Positions 1 through 10,998 are shown, counted from the first letter of the stretch. The stretch: DNA of 64,000 nucleotides from Engraulis encrasicolus (GCF_034702125.1 NC_085876.1:6807864-6871863), one strand, 5' to 3'. Made by a program: numbers and translations. The notes: generated from the sequence alone by a model not told the origin.

Positions 1-1961
1 GTGCATGTGCTATTTCACAGTTTTGTACAAAACACCTCAGTCCATGAAAATTACAAAAAAAAGTTGCTAGTAAGGGAGTGACGTCACCTTCAAACGTAAC
101 AATCCTCATTTCTCTTCCCAGAGGGCTCCAGTGTGGAGGTTGCATTGGGTCTGGTTTAGGGTTGGGTTGGGTTTGTGTAGTGTGCTTGAGAGTTAAATGG
201 AGTGCAGGGCACATAAAGTACATAGAGCTCCCGGGCGAGCACAGGGGGGCTGCCTCAAGACGAAGCATGTGGTTGGAGTGGAGTGGGGAGGGGATCCAAC
301 TAGCCTGTAGAAACACGCACAGACAGGAAACACATAGCCATCTGATTAACAGAAGGCTCCTGAGGCTCACGGGACATTCACACAATCACATCATCTATTT
401 CAGTTACTTTCAGACAGACAACCCCACAGGGGCACACAAACAAGAGCAAAACACGTGAAAAAACCCCTCTGTAATGGTTGGCTGGGGAAACGGAAGCATA
501 ATCAAAACATTCCCAGAGTTTGTAACTATATAAACTGATTTTGAAACTGTGTAATTTACCAATCTCTACCCAGGATTTCTATCAAATCTGACCTTGGGTT
601 GGTCTACAAAGTTAACAAAAGTGTCTGCACTGACTTAGAGATTTAGAGGCAATAGGATTGGAACAGTGGAAACCACTGATTGTTGTTTTCCCAACCCCCT
701 AATTCAACAGAGGTGCTGGACAAATCTGCAGAGCAGACGGTAAAACAAAAATGGAGCCCTATGCACATTTCAGCCACCTGCCCCTACACATTCAAAACTG
801 TCTTGCTTTGAACAGGTGGCTTAACTGCCAGCCCCTTGAGGGCAATTCTCTTAACCATTTCCCAGAGGTGGAATGCGAGACAATCTCACAAAGGCCACTG
901 ACAATCTCTTGCAATCTGTGAAAGAATGTGGAAAAATTATATTTGTTTGTACCACTTTTTTTAGCTACCCCTACTTTTGTCCACAATTCCTCTACAAGGT
1001 TGCCCTTTTCGTCAGGTCTATATTTGGGAACACTTTGAAAATAGGACTAGCTGACTGTGTAGAGGCTCTTCTCAATCTAGCCCATGTGAAGGGCCTATTC
1101 AGGAACACTCAGTCATGTATGAGCCGGAATAGCCCACATCAGTTAAGTGATGAATTAAGTTGAGTGGATAGGAATTCACTTTGCTCTAACATACTTAGGC
1201 CTGTTAGCAACTTCTGCAGGCCATGAAGACAAGATATGGGCCCGCACCACTGACTGAAGGGAGATCTCGATCTTCCTCAAGTGCTGATACAATTCATCAT
1301 GCCTTATCAGCTGTTCATACTGTCCATGTAAAATATGTTTAATAACATTAGTTGAGCTTGGTTTCTGCCTGACCACGCCATGTCACAGGCATTCGATGCA
1401 GCTGTGTGCTTTTAAAAAGGCCCATTCAGGGGTAACAAACTAGACAGAATTCTGAGATGGCTGATTGCTGAACAGAGGAAAAGCTCCAAACCACAGAAAA
1501 TTATCTGGAAAAATGGCAGCAACCAGCATTTAAATCTCCACTTCAGACAGGCTTCCCTCTAGTTTTCTAGCACTAAAGATGTGGAAACACAAACACAGCT
1601 GATTGGGGAAACCGGATGTTTCTTTGTTTACATTAGGCTTTTTCTTCATTACAGTAGTCATGCCATCACTTCATGTGTTCTGATCTCCTGACATCTGAAG
1701 CCTACTTCTGAACTACAGGAAATGCAATTATGAATGTAGATATGTGTGAAAGTGTGATATGTGTTGGATTAGTGCAATGCATATGCTGCTGAACAACCTA
1801 ATTTCCTTCGGGATTAATGAGGCATCTCTCCTCTCTTCTCTACTGAATACCCTTTCCCCACCCAGTTTAGCTCCACACATGACGGCACAGCCTGTGGGAG
1901 ACCATCAACAACACAACCACTGCATGGTGCTTCCAATCCCAACACTCACCTGTACGCCATG
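1..1961 (-). other. Downstream (3' UTR side) of the C6orf47 homologue
   Basis: No protein gene is recognisable here; the small ORFs look random. Twelve bases past the C6orf47 stop, the minus strand reads CAGGTGAGTG (donor at 1950). A plausible acceptor with a pyrimidine tract, TTTTCCTCTGTTCAG, ends at 1468. This suggests an intron inside the 3' UTR, close enough to the stop not to predict nonsense-mediated decay. I saw no minus-strand AATAAA before the window edge, so the transcript end may lie outside. Confidence 0.4.
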
Positions 1962-2984
1962 TCACTTCATCCGAATCCTCCTTCTGGTGCCATCATCAAC
2001 GCTCAACTTCAACTTCAGGTCCCGACTCTCAGCCTTCAAGTCCTCCTCGATCCTCTCCTCCCCTTGTACCACCCCTTCGTCCTCCTGCTGTGTGTCCAGC
2101 TTCTGCTGCTCCTCTTGCTCCCCGCTCTGCTTTCCGTCCATCTGGTCTCCTCCATCTCCTCCTCCAGTGATGACGCTCTGCCGCACGCTGACGGAGATGA
2201 CCAGGCCCTGGACGATGCCGTAGACCAGAGCGAACTGGGGCAGGAACTCCTGCACCACCCAGAGCAGTGCCGCCATGCCTACCGTGGAGACGAAGAACAT
2301 GGCCATGCCGTGCAGCCAGAGCTTCAGGGCGCCCTGCACCCCCAGCACGTCCAGGACCACGCGTGACGGCAGGGACACAGCCCACAGCAGGCCCACCACG
2401 CACAGGTCGAACAGGTGCCGCAGGAAGTTGAAGCAGATATCAAAGTGCTCGGGCAGCACCTCGCCTTCCCACGAGCGAGAGAACACGCGGAAGGTGGACG
2501 AGGCCTTCTGGAAGGGCGTCGGGGACGGGGGAGGGGTGTCGTAGTCAGACACGTCTCCCCCTACTCCTCCGTCAGTCTTGTCCCACACCACGCCCTCGCC
2601 CCAGGCCTTGGGCTTGGAGTAGCTCAGCCAGGGCAGGTAGGAAGTGGGCAGCCAGCTGTTCCACCATCGCGAGGTGCTGCCGCTCTTGGGCGGTGGTTTG
2701 CTGTCAAACTCCATAGCGCCTGCTTTCAGGTTCTCCACCTCTCTGTGCGGTATCCGGTCCTCTGCTGCTTCCCAGTACTCTTCGGTCAGGGCCTTGTGGT
2801 AGGTCTTCTGTTTTGGTGGCCCCCACACCCAAGAGACCATGCCACCCCAACCCTCGCTAGCACTAGTGGGCTTATGACAACTGTCATCCCCCATGCACTC
2901 TTCAGGGCCAGCTTTGCCTCCCCATGGCCGGTAGGACAGGGTCGGGCGCACCCATCCCCAAACCCGCTGGGCAACAGACGTCAT
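1962..2984 (-). CDS. c6orf47: C6orf47 (protein G4) homologue, multi-pass membrane protein
   Basis: Single-exon ORF of 340 residues. Residues 160-270 match the conserved C-terminal part of human C6orf47/G4 as I know it: a segment with LWLHG (residues 222-226) followed by hydrophobic helices ending in an LVISVSVRQ-like stretch (human LVLAVSLRE). Hydrophobic segments lie at about 190-212, 224-246 and 250-268; the flanks are polar and acidic. The N-terminal 160 residues are Trp- and Pro-rich and poorly conserved. The start at 2984 is chosen because it lies 41 bases into an exon whose acceptor (CACATATTACAG) ends at 3026 on the minus strand. The acceptor pairs with a donor AAG|GTAAGA at 3659, giving a non-coding first exon above 3660. 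The protein is longer than the human one. Biological role is not established. Identity is recalled from family knowledge, not searched. Confidence 0.92.
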   Translation of the reverse strand: MTSVAQRVWGWVRPTLSYRPWGGKAGPEECMGDDSCHKPTSASEGWGGMVSWVWGPPKQKTYHKALTEEYWEAAEDRIPHREVENLKAGAMEFDSKPPPKSGSTSRWWNSWLPTSYLPWLSYSKPKAWGEGVVWDKTDGGVGGDVSDYDTPPPSPTPFQKASSTFRVFSRSWEGEVLPEHFDICFNFLRHLFDLCVVGLLWAVSLPSRVVLDVLGVQGALKLWLHGMAMFFVSTVGMAALLWVVQEFLPQFALVYGIVQGLVISVSVRQSVITGGGDGGDQMDGKQSGEQEEQQKLDTQQEDEGVVQGEERIEEDLKAESRDLKLKLSVDDGTRRRIRMK

Positions 2985-3025
2985 GACGGTGCTTTAGGCC
3001 AGTCCCGGCTGTCGGAATAATAGAG

Positions 3026-3745
3026 CTGTAATATGTGAAGCAAAGGAATTCTTTAATGACGTGCTCATGCCATGAGAAATGCAACTAGATCGATGTGGCA
3101 TACACAGATCAAGTTGAACGTGAATTATGTTCACCAGTTGTCCACGTGTTGACAATAAATGTAATCAACAGAAAATGCATAGTGGTGGCACAATCAAGAG
3201 AAAGCGCTGAAGCAAGAAAAGTTACACCCAAACAATAACATTGAAATGACAAACTTGGGCGTGTGGTCAACGTCAGACGTCACCCAGATAATCGACTGAT
3301 TTATCAACTGATTAAACGTGTCGATACGTGTCTTGCTGAAAGTTAAATTATGCAATCACTACTGTAGGTCAAGACATCGAATCTACAATAACTGATAGGT
3401 AAAAGTAGTGAATTCTTTACCATCAATGACACTCCAAAAGGGAATTAAAGAGCATTATTATTTTCTTAGAATCTCGGGTAACATTAACAGCCAGGGTTAG
3501 CATCACGTCTGTGCCAAAATTAAAATATCACAAAGCTAACGTGCGTGTATTGCTCGCTTAAAAGCTTAAAGGCCAAGGTTCACTTCACCTGTGCCCTTGT
3601 CAGTTAACGCTGTTTTGCCATTTGAGATAAGCAGATAAAAAGATACTTCAAAATCTTACCTTCAACAAGTACCGAGGCTAACAATTCGGTCAGGGAAACT
3701 TTTTGGAAAGCCGTCCTCTGTGATATTGGACCAACAATGCATCAT
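3026..3745 (-). other. c6orf47: Intron 1 and non-coding first exon of the C6orf47 homologue
   Basis: The minus strand shows an intron from 3659 (donor GTAAGATTTT) down to 3026 (acceptor TATTACAG). The first exon lies above 3660 and its start is not determinable, probably around 3700-3745. No other gene is visible in the intron. Confidence 0.6.
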
Positions 3746-3784
3746 AAATAGCTAACTTCCCAGACAGCAATTAGATTTGGGCCG

Positions 3785-4020
3785 GGTCCGTTTTCAAGTC
3801 AGCAGATCCGCAAAGCAGTCACAGTCATTTTGCTGATCAGCGGCAGCTCGGATCCGGACCAGTAGTTTGACAGTCAGTTTTGAAGACTCCTGGCGGATGC
3901 GGGCCTGTATAAGCAATCCGGACGCGCCATAATAAAATAATTCAGTCCGATTTGAAGGCGAGTGGCGGGTGCGGGCCACATAAAGCAATCCGGACGCGCC
4001 AAAACTGAATTTGTTCCCCA
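3785..4020. repeat. Degenerate tandem repeat, GATCCGGAC-rich
   Basis: Two imperfect units of about 80 bases share a GGCGG(A/G)TGCGGGCC block and a following AAGCAATCCGGACGCGCC (around 3895-3930 and 3963-4000). The words resemble those at 9322-9640 in opposite orientation. Confidence 0.6.
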
Positions 4021-4152
4021 ACTGTCACTTTGGAACCCTCAGAGAGAGAGTCAGAGACCGTTCTTCAGTTTACCTCAGCTGAACTCAACTATCCGCCTGT
4101 GTCGCGTCTCGTCCAACCACTGCACTGTCGTGACTTGATCATTCAATGATGG

Positions 4153-4890
4153 TAAGTAATTATTTAACTTAATACTATGGTAGAAGTAAAATACACTCAC
4201 TCGCCGTCGCCACTACTCTTTCAGCGTTTTAGTCCAGTGAGTTTAATTACCTCCTCTGTTTGTGTCGTGAAATGGCTTGGCCGAGCACTGTATCATAACA
4301 CCGCAGCATCGCGCTAACTTGCTGCTGTCTTTGTGGCTGGCATCATAAGCTTTTGATGACCCACTCAAAAATGTGTCATGATCGGGCTATTTGAGTCAAT
4401 TTTAGCGGCGTTAGCAGTAATGGTGATAATCTTTTATGATGCTAACATCCCAAACATAGGCCTACCCTATCAACACGGGACAGAAGGTAGTTTCTAGTCG
4501 ACTAGCACTACTACCGGTAGTTCTGTAACTACCGCTGTGATTTGTATAACATTCGCCAAAAAAGCTAGGTATAGGTGCGAGTGTGATGTACATGATGTGT
4601 TCGATTATTTCCAATCAATTTCTGATGGCTTAATAATCACCGTATCCATGTTGTGCTATTAGCTCACCTTGAGCTGAATTCATTTGAACATCACGCAGTT
4701 TGTAACTCCTTGATTGTTGTAGCCTACGGTATTTACACAAATCCTAAATGGCGTATTGTTAGTTTAATAACTGCATTGTGATATAGGCTATAACATGGAT
4801 TAGGCTTCATCAAAATACTGTGAAATTAAAGCTCATGCATGCATGTTGTATGCAAAACGTTCAAACTTTTTTTGTCTTTCTTTTCCTCTT
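4153..4890. other. Non-coding stretch, nothing recognised
   Basis: AT-rich sequence between the first two exon-like segments. I see no ORF, RNA gene or obvious repeat. Confidence 0.5.
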
Positions 4891-4894
4891 TGCT

Positions 4895-5351
4895 TAGGGT
4901 TGGGTAGAATTGTACGGTAGGTTCAGCCATTCCTTGATCGACCTGACACCAGCATTAGGTCTACTCGATGTGTATGAAGCAAGCTGCCTCTGCATCAAGT
5001 GAGGGAAGAAGCCGCCACTGAAAAGCTTTTTGGACTGTCATTTGAAGGTATGAGCCGAGAGTTGTAAACATGGATGCCAATTGTACTAGGCCTATATATT
5101 TTCACAGTGAAATCCCAATAACTAATATTCATACTTATTTATTCTTTTTCTGCTACAGGACACAAATGAAAGGACAGGAATTCTGCTCTGCGGCGTTGGC
5201 CTCACTATTTATTCAAGAAGCCCTTGGACACCACCAGAATGTATGAAGTAAGTTGTTTTTATGTTATGCATTAAAGCCCATGCATGCTGGCACGCGCGCA
5301 CCCCCCCCCCCCTCTCTCTCACTCACACACACACACTTGTTGTACAGCACT
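4895..5351 (+). repeat. Tandem segmental duplication, copy 1 (left part)
   Basis: This segment recurs downstream in two pieces. 4898-5047 corresponds to about 6005-6140. 5062-5351 corresponds to about 6774-7110, sharing the TGTAAACATGGATGCCAATT start and the GGACA(C/T)AAATGAAAGGACAGGA exon. Copy 1 continues after the hAT insertion at 5863-5940. Confidence 0.8.
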
Positions 5352-5359
5352 CAATAAGA

Positions 5360-5862
5360 CAGGGATCCCCAAACTTTTTCTCTGGGGGCCACATTATCGT
5401 TCCTGGCTGTGATCAGGGGCCGGGATCAATCATGTGGGCTGTATACTAGGCCACTGCCTGTTATAGCCCATAATTTATAGCACAAAAAAGTTCATCAATT
5501 TGAAATACCACAGGTTTTGCTTTCAACCATGTAAAAATAGCAAGGAAAGGTTAGACAAATATGGTGATTTACAGTTTATGAGCGATACAATAGAAATGGT
5601 AGGCCTGTTTACAGTGAGATGAGAAACTATCTAGACAAGAACCTTCTGGTTATTCATACTAGGTTAGTGACAATTAAACTGTAGGAAGGCCTGTTGATAA
5701 ACAACATAAATATTTAAAAAATATGTATTTTATCTTTTTTTTCCTCTGTGAGGATTGCTTCTTTGGGCCAGTTCAAATAGTGAGGTGCAGAGAGGTGGAG
5801 GGCCGGTCAAAGGGGCATGGCGGACCGCATCCGGCCCCCGGGCCTTAGTTTGGGGACCCCTG
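5360..5862 (+). mobile_element. hAT-type MITE with 8-bp target duplication
   Basis: 503-bp element with terminal inverted repeats CAGGGATCCCCAAACT and AGTTTGGGGACCCCTG. It is flanked by perfect CAATAAGA duplications at 5352-5359 and 5863-5870. The 8-bp duplication and CAGGGGTCC-type ends are typical of hAT elements. No transposase is present. The paralogous site near 7115 lacks the insertion, so it entered copy 1 after the local duplication, or was never present in copy 2. Confidence 0.93.
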
Positions 5863-6144
5863 CAATAAGAGCTTGCCTGATGCTGTCGTTTGGTGGCCTG
5901 AATGTGCATAGAATACCTACTGTCTACTTGAATAGGTTTATTGTATGTCTATGTATTTTCTATGGCAAAACTTTCAACCTTTTTGTGTTTCTTTTTCTTT
6001 TGCTTTGGGTAGAATTGTAAACAGTAGGCACAGTCATTCCTTGATCGACCTGGCATCAACATCGCTCGATGTGTATGAAGCTGCAAGTGAGAGAAGAAGC
6101 CGCCACTGAACACCTTTTTGGACTGTCATGTGAGTGTATGAGCT

Positions 6145-6773
6145 GACAATTTAACTTCTTTAACTGTTGATCCTGCTGAGACATATGTAAGTGGCATGAT
6201 AATGTCTCATTTACACTAATGTCAAGCTGGTCTCAGGCTAACAAGACTACCATGAAATCTTTAAAGTTTTGGACAGGCGTCCGTCTCAATTTCACCATTG
6301 TGTTGTGCCATTACTGGACAAGTATTACTTGCTCAGTTTTGATAACCTAATTCTATATTCTGCTGTGCAACTTGTGCACAAAAATTATTCACAATCTGCT
6401 CCACCACCTCTGAAAACTTTTATCCTTGCTCTGAACAAATTAGCAGAACAACTAGATCTACCACCAGAAGGAAATAGTAGCCTCTCAAACTTTTATTCAT
6501 TCTCACTTGGAGTGAAGAAATGGCTTTCATGTACCCAGTCTGGTCACCACTAATAGTTTTGCACATACCTGTTTTGACACTGAGCATATGGTAGTTTTTG
6601 CCTATGACATGACATATTTTAGTGTGTGTGTTATATGTTTTCTTACCTGCTCAGGGAATGCATATGGGAATTGGCTTTTAGCTATAATGTGGTGCAGGTC
6701 ATTTTTTTTTTTTTACTATGTAACTAATGTAGCACATGGTCCCTGATGAAATAAACCAATAAAATAAAACTAA
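6145..6773 (+). mobile_element. Insertion resembling a LINE 3' end
   Basis: This segment interrupts copy 2 of the duplication. It contains a 94-codon frame (6269-6553) with a SAPPPLKTFI motif reminiscent of the region after reverse transcriptase in fish LINEs. It ends in an A-rich CCAATAAAATAAAAC tail directly at the junction. The LINE assignment is a guess from these two traits. Confidence 0.35.
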
Positions 6774-7002
6774 TTGTAAACATGGATGCCAATTGTACTA
6801 AATATTTTCACAGTGAAATCCCAATAACTATTATTCATAATTATTTATTCTTTTTTCTGCTGTAGGACTCAAATGAAAGGACAGGACTTCTACTCTGCTG
6901 GGTCGGCCTCACTACATATTCAAGAAGCCCTCGGACGTCATCAGAATGTATTAAGTAAGTTGTTTTTTATGTTATGCATTAAAGCCCCATGCATGCTGGT
7001 TG

Positions 7003-7034
7003 TGCACACTCTCTCACTCTCACTTACTCTCACT

Positions 7035-7101
<67 letters not shown>
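7003..7101. repeat. (CT)n(CA)n microsatellite
   Basis: CTCTCACTTA-type degenerate start, then pure CT repeats followed by CA repeats to 7101. Confidence 0.95.
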
Positions 7102-7104
<3 letters not shown>

Positions 7105-7309
7105 TTGTACAACACTCAACCAGAACTTGCCTGATGCTGTTCTGTGGTGGCCTGAAAGTGCATGGAATACCTACGGTCTACTTGGCTAGGTTGACTGTAT
7201 GTTCTGTGTACGGGGTCATGTTCCCACAGCCCATTGGTCCCACAGCTTATTCCTGCTGCTCCATGTTTCCCACATTTTGAAGAAATTATTCAAATATATA
7301 GTGCACAGC

Positions 7310-8060
7310 AATAATGAGTACACTCCTGTTGAAAAGTAACATTTTGAACACACAAGTTATTTCCAAAAACGCCCAAAAAAGTGTAATACAACATCTTTTG
7401 AGCTTACATAAGAAAAATTAAGGCCAATTGTATAACTTAAATGACATATTTGCCCATTTTTGTGAAATTATGCTGGTGCAAAATTGAGTACACGCCTATT
7501 ATAGTGTCCTGAGAAGGGGCCGTGTTGGCCTGAATTGTCTCGAAATTTAAAGGGATTAAAAGGGAGGTCATTGTTGTGCGTTTTATCTTTGCCTTGCATT
7601 TAACTTTTACATTTTGAGTCTGCACCTGGCTATAATTGATGTGTGTGAGATTCGAATGAAATCCTATAGGGAGTATCATGATCTGTTTCAGTAGTTTACA
7701 GTACATGTTGATAAGCATATTTCTTTTGGTGAAATTCAGCTTCCTACTGTTGATGGCACCCACACAGCCCCAAGCCATGCCACTCCCACTACCATACTTG
7801 ACTTTCAGCATGAGGCACTTTCCTTTGTACACATCGCTTTTTAACCACCACACATGTTTGACACCATCTAAAGCCAATTTGTTTATCTTGATGTCATTAG
7901 ATCAGAGGACATGGTTCCAGTAACCCATATCCTTAGTTTGTTTTTGACTCTGATGAGACCATGATAAACAAATTTTGCATTTGATGCTGGTCAAGCATGT
8001 GTGCCATTGACTGAAATGTTAAATACATCATTGCCGTGATTAAGGCGATTACATTTCTAA
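7310..8060 (-). pseudogene. Tc1-like transposon remnant with transposase fragment
   Basis: The minus strand encodes HVWWLKSDVYKGKC and, after it, YGSGSGMAWGCVGA (about 7740-7880). These correspond to the Tc1 transposase segment around the second catalytic Asp region (typically MVWGCF). The plus strand at 7319-7560 carries GAGTACAC and GTCTCGAAAT blocks that recur at 32400-32490, so both belong to one Tc1-like family. The frame is broken; it is a fossil. Confidence 0.75.
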
Positions 8061-8069
8061 CCAAATATT

Positions 8070-8374
8070 AAAACATTGACATGTTATTTAGAGAGTCGAG
8101 AATTTTTAACTGATTTGATATGACAATATGACCCGTTTCTTTTTTTTCTGAAGAGAATGGTGATTTCATCACAATCTTCTAATTTTGTGAGTTACTTAAT
8201 TCATGGTTTCTTGAAGCCAAAAATATGCAAAGAATAAACAAATTATTGGCATAGTTTAAAATGTGGGTCGTGAATCTATAATCTATGAAAGTGTAACATT
8301 ATTGATGGAATTATGGAAATAAATCAACTTTTTCATGGTATTCTAATATTATGGCCTGCACCTGTATGTGTCAG
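8070..8374. mobile_element. Tc1/mariner terminal segment
   Basis: The right end, read on the minus strand, is TACAGGTGCAGGCCATAATA followed by an ATCATGAAAAAGTTGATTTAT-like stretch. This is a form I recognise from common fish Tc1/mariner inverted repeats. Only one end is apparent. Confidence 0.65.
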
Positions 8375-8956
8375 TTCATTCACAATCGTATGTAATTTGT
8401 GCCATGCACATACATCTGCATTAAGTCTAACGTTTCCCTTCTGCTTTGTGTGCTTTTTAATATCTTACAGTGTGAAGAGGCAACAAGGGAGAGATGAACG
8501 CTATCAAAAATGTGGAGATGGATCTGGCAGCCGACTGCTTTGGCACACACCCAACAATAAACAAAACAATAAAGAATACTAAAATGCATAATTTGTAAGC
8601 AGCTCATTTTTTAAAAAACATTGTTTGCACTTGCTTGAAGGTGCACTGTGCAAAATTGTGGCCAGAGTAGGGTATTGCATCTATGGTGCTCATTGAAACT
8701 GTGCTGTCTACTGCTAATTTAGATTTTTTGCATGAATACCAAAGTGTAGTGAGTTTTGCAGCTAAAAATTTATATTTCTGGAAATTCAAAATGGCGGACC
8801 ATGGAGAAGATCCCCCTTTTCATGTATGAAAAGTGCAAATTTCCCAGTCATGTTGAATACTTTGGTGGTGGTAAATATCTGTTAAAAAGTTAACATTTGT
8901 GAATGGGCATAATGAATTCTGGAAATGAACAACTAAAAATATTCCACGGTCCACCT
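8375..8956. other. Possible last non-coding exon, otherwise nothing recognised
   Basis: Contains the acceptor at 8470 and two AATAAA signals at 8556 and 8569 used in the putative transcript above. The remainder has no recognised feature. Confidence 0.4.
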
Positions 8957-9321
8957 TTAAAGGGGTTATGCCACTATTTTGGGGCTTAATACAGTTAAAA
9001 TCGGTGGCCAGGGTTTATATAGGTTGTTAAGTGTCCTTATTTTTCATGTAAGCCGTTTGTCTTGTTTTAAGACAAGTTAGAAGAGGAAGCATGTCGCTAA
9101 GCTAGTGAAAGTCAATGGATCCGTGTAGCATGTAGCAATGCTACATGGATGCATTGACTTTCACTAGCTTAGCGACATACTCCCTCTTTTAACTTGTCTT
9201 AAAGCAAGACAACGCTTCTCATGAAAAATAAGACACTTTACCACCTTTATAAACCCCAGCCAACAATTTTAACTGTATTAAGCCCCAAAATAATGGCATA
9301 TGCCTTTAAATACCCCTTTAA
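8957..9321. mobile_element. Fold-back MITE flanked by TTAA
   Basis: Two arms of about 170 bases form a near-perfect palindrome centred near 9139 (for example TTTCACTAGCTTAGCGACAT and its complement). The ends AGGGGTTATGCC and ACCCCT are flanked by TTAA (8957-8960, 9318-9321). TTAA duplication fits piggyBac- or Kolobok-type mobilisation. Confidence 0.8.
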
Positions 9322-9640
9322 TCCGGATCAGGCCCAGATAAGGTCCGGATAAGGTTCGCATATGGGCCAGATGAGCCCCAATTGTGTATTACGGATCAGG
9401 GCCAGATCATGGTCAGATGCGTATTACGGACCTGGGCCAGATCTGGCCCAGGTCGGCCACAAATTCCAAACATGTGGATTGGACCTGGGCCAGATCCATT
9501 CTGGATCCGTAATCCGGACCTGTTCCAGCTCAGCGCCATTGTAAAATAAGAAACCGGGCCAGACCAGGATTGCGGACCTGGCCCAAGTGCCTGCCAACAT
9601 CTGTCACAGATCTGGGCCAGACCCATTTTGCTGTCTGGGT
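9322..9640. repeat. Degenerate GGGCCAGATC repeat array
   Basis: Many imperfect copies of GGACCTGGGCCAGATC-like words of about 20-30 bases, ending in TTGCTGTCTGGG. Inverted relative to the array at 3785-4020. Confidence 0.75.
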
Positions 9641-10400
9641 TGGCATAGAGCGTTTTTGTTACCTGCTACCCTCATTAAAATAAATATCGTATGCCCTTCC
9701 TTTAGAAACGAATAATTACGAGGCACCGAACTCTACACTTGTTAAAAGAGGATATACCAAGGTTTGAAATTACGTAAAGCATTAATTATTTAAAACGATA
9801 GCTAGCCAGCTAGCTACCCCATGAATGCATTAGCGACCTCTACCTCAGCTACATCACATTTAGTCAAAGCTTCTAAATTAGAGCTTTGCACACACAAAAA
9901 AAACCATTCACTTGTAGTTATTCGCATAATTTTGAGGGACATTGAAGTTTACCCTCTTCAGCTGCTAGCCATGTCAGAGATGTGCCGTCGTTCAACACGA
10001 CGGGGAGCGATAACTAAACCGGAAACAGCTGGGCCGTCTGGTCCCTAGTCCGTGGTGCAGGTTACTTTTACTGTTTTGCTGGTAACGTCATCCCTTCATG
10101 AGCTTTTATGCAATTCAGTGGGATCGTGTAACATGAACGGGCATTTTACAGTATCCAATCAAGTACCAACAATTATCCCAGCATGTTAATGGAAATGGGT
10201 GCACTGGCACATATGGCCCATTCTCTCCACACAAATTAAGTGTCCCTGAAGAGTTTTCCCTTTTAAATACCCCAAAACCCTTAACACCTCACCCCCCCCC
10301 CCATTAAAAAAACGTCCACGTCATTAATGTACACAGTCCCATGTGCCAAATCAACAACAGTCACCCACTCTACACAGTAGTAATCACACAGATAAAAGAA
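9641..10400. other. Intergenic, no gene seen
   Basis: Contains a C9 run and short ORFs without recognisable features. It lies downstream of the minus-strand snoRNA host gene. Confidence 0.5.
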
Positions 10401-10690
10401 TACAAGTGATTTTTTGGTTTAATTTATTGTTTCAAGTGATTTGCAACTTCATGTTTCAAGACAAGACATGATGGATTGTCAACACAACAGTTTAAAACAT
10501 GCTCCATTAGAGCTCAAACAAGCCATGTTTCTTGGAGGCGATGTTGAGGTTTGTCCCAGGAGGAAAGCCAAGGACAGGATGAGCATCCCATCCATTCACT
10601 AGACAAAGCCAGATTCTTCAAAGAGGGAGAAAAAAGGAGACTCAGCAACACTCAGGTGACAGCATTATTGTTCTGTTAATCCATGAAGGC

Positions 10691-10761
10691 ATATCTCAGT
10701 GCGCTGCGAGAAAAACTTCATTGGAATTCAGTAGAACCGAATAACGCAATCATCACAGACA
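10691..10761 (-). ncRNA. SNORD48: SNORD48-like box C/D snoRNA, copy 3 (intron 9)
   Basis: Box C GTGATGA, D' CTGA after TTCGGTTCTA, C' AATGAAG, guide CTCGCAGCGCA before box D CTGA. A short TCT/AGA terminal stem is visible. Intact. Confidence 0.75.
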
Positions 10762-10930
10762 AGTAGTATTGCAATGTCAATTTTTCAGTATGCATACCTC
10801 AGCACGCTGTTCCATGTTGAGAGTCTTGATCAGTTATGTCACACCGACATAAGTCAACCTAGACAAGAAAAGTATGCACATTATTTATTTCTGTTCAGTC
10901 TAAGACAAGGTGGACAAGAATATTTGATAA

Positions 10931-10998
10931 GTGTTCAGTGCAGTGAAAGGACATCAGAGTAAGTCAGAGACTCTAGTCTGCAAAAATCATCATGACAC
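10931..10998 (-). ncRNA. SNORD52: SNORD52-like box C/D snoRNA, copy 6 (intron 8)
   Basis: GTGTCATGATGA start, CAGACTAGAGTC guide before D' CTGA, GCACTGAACAC end. Intact. Confidence 0.9.

Larger units (their letters stand above)
6000..7205 (+). repeat. Tandem segmental duplication, copy 2
   Basis: Second copy of 4895-5940, interrupted by unrelated sequence at about 6145-6773. It ends with the GAATACCTAC(T/G)GTCTACTTG segment that matches 5911-5930. Confidence 0.8.
4060..8590 (+). ncRNA. Putative spliced non-coding transcript with duplicated exons
   Basis: This is inferred from splice signals only. Exon 1 would end ATGATG|GTAAGT (4151). Exon 2 is 4898-5047 (acceptor TTTGCTTAG, donor GTATGA). 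Exon 3 is 5159-5247 (acceptor CTGCTACAG, donor GTAAGT). A second copy of exon 3 lies at 6866-6954 with intact sites. A possible last exon starts at 8471 (acceptor CTTACAG) and is followed by two AATAAA signals (8556 and 8569). The longest joined reading frame is only 36 codons, so a protein product is unlikely. The copy of exon 2 near 6005 has lost its acceptor AG. Alternatively this is the remains of a transposon's own split gene. Confidence 0.35.
3759..9640. mobile_element. Possible composite DNA element with inverted ends and subterminal repeats
   Basis: The left end reads CCCAGACAGCAA (3759-3770). The right end is its inverted complement, TTGCTGTCTGGG (9629-9640). Inside each end is an array rich in GGGCCAGATC / GATCCGGACC words. 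Between them lie exon-like segments, a hAT MITE, Tc1 pieces and a fold-back MITE. No clear target-site duplication is seen (flanks ACTT and TTGG). It could be one old, much-invaded element, or two separate copies of a short repeat in opposite orientation. Confidence 0.35.

Noticed and set aside
78..458. 126-codon plus-strand ORF at the left edge
   Set aside because: Composition is random and it lies in the probable 3' flank of the C6orf47 homologue.
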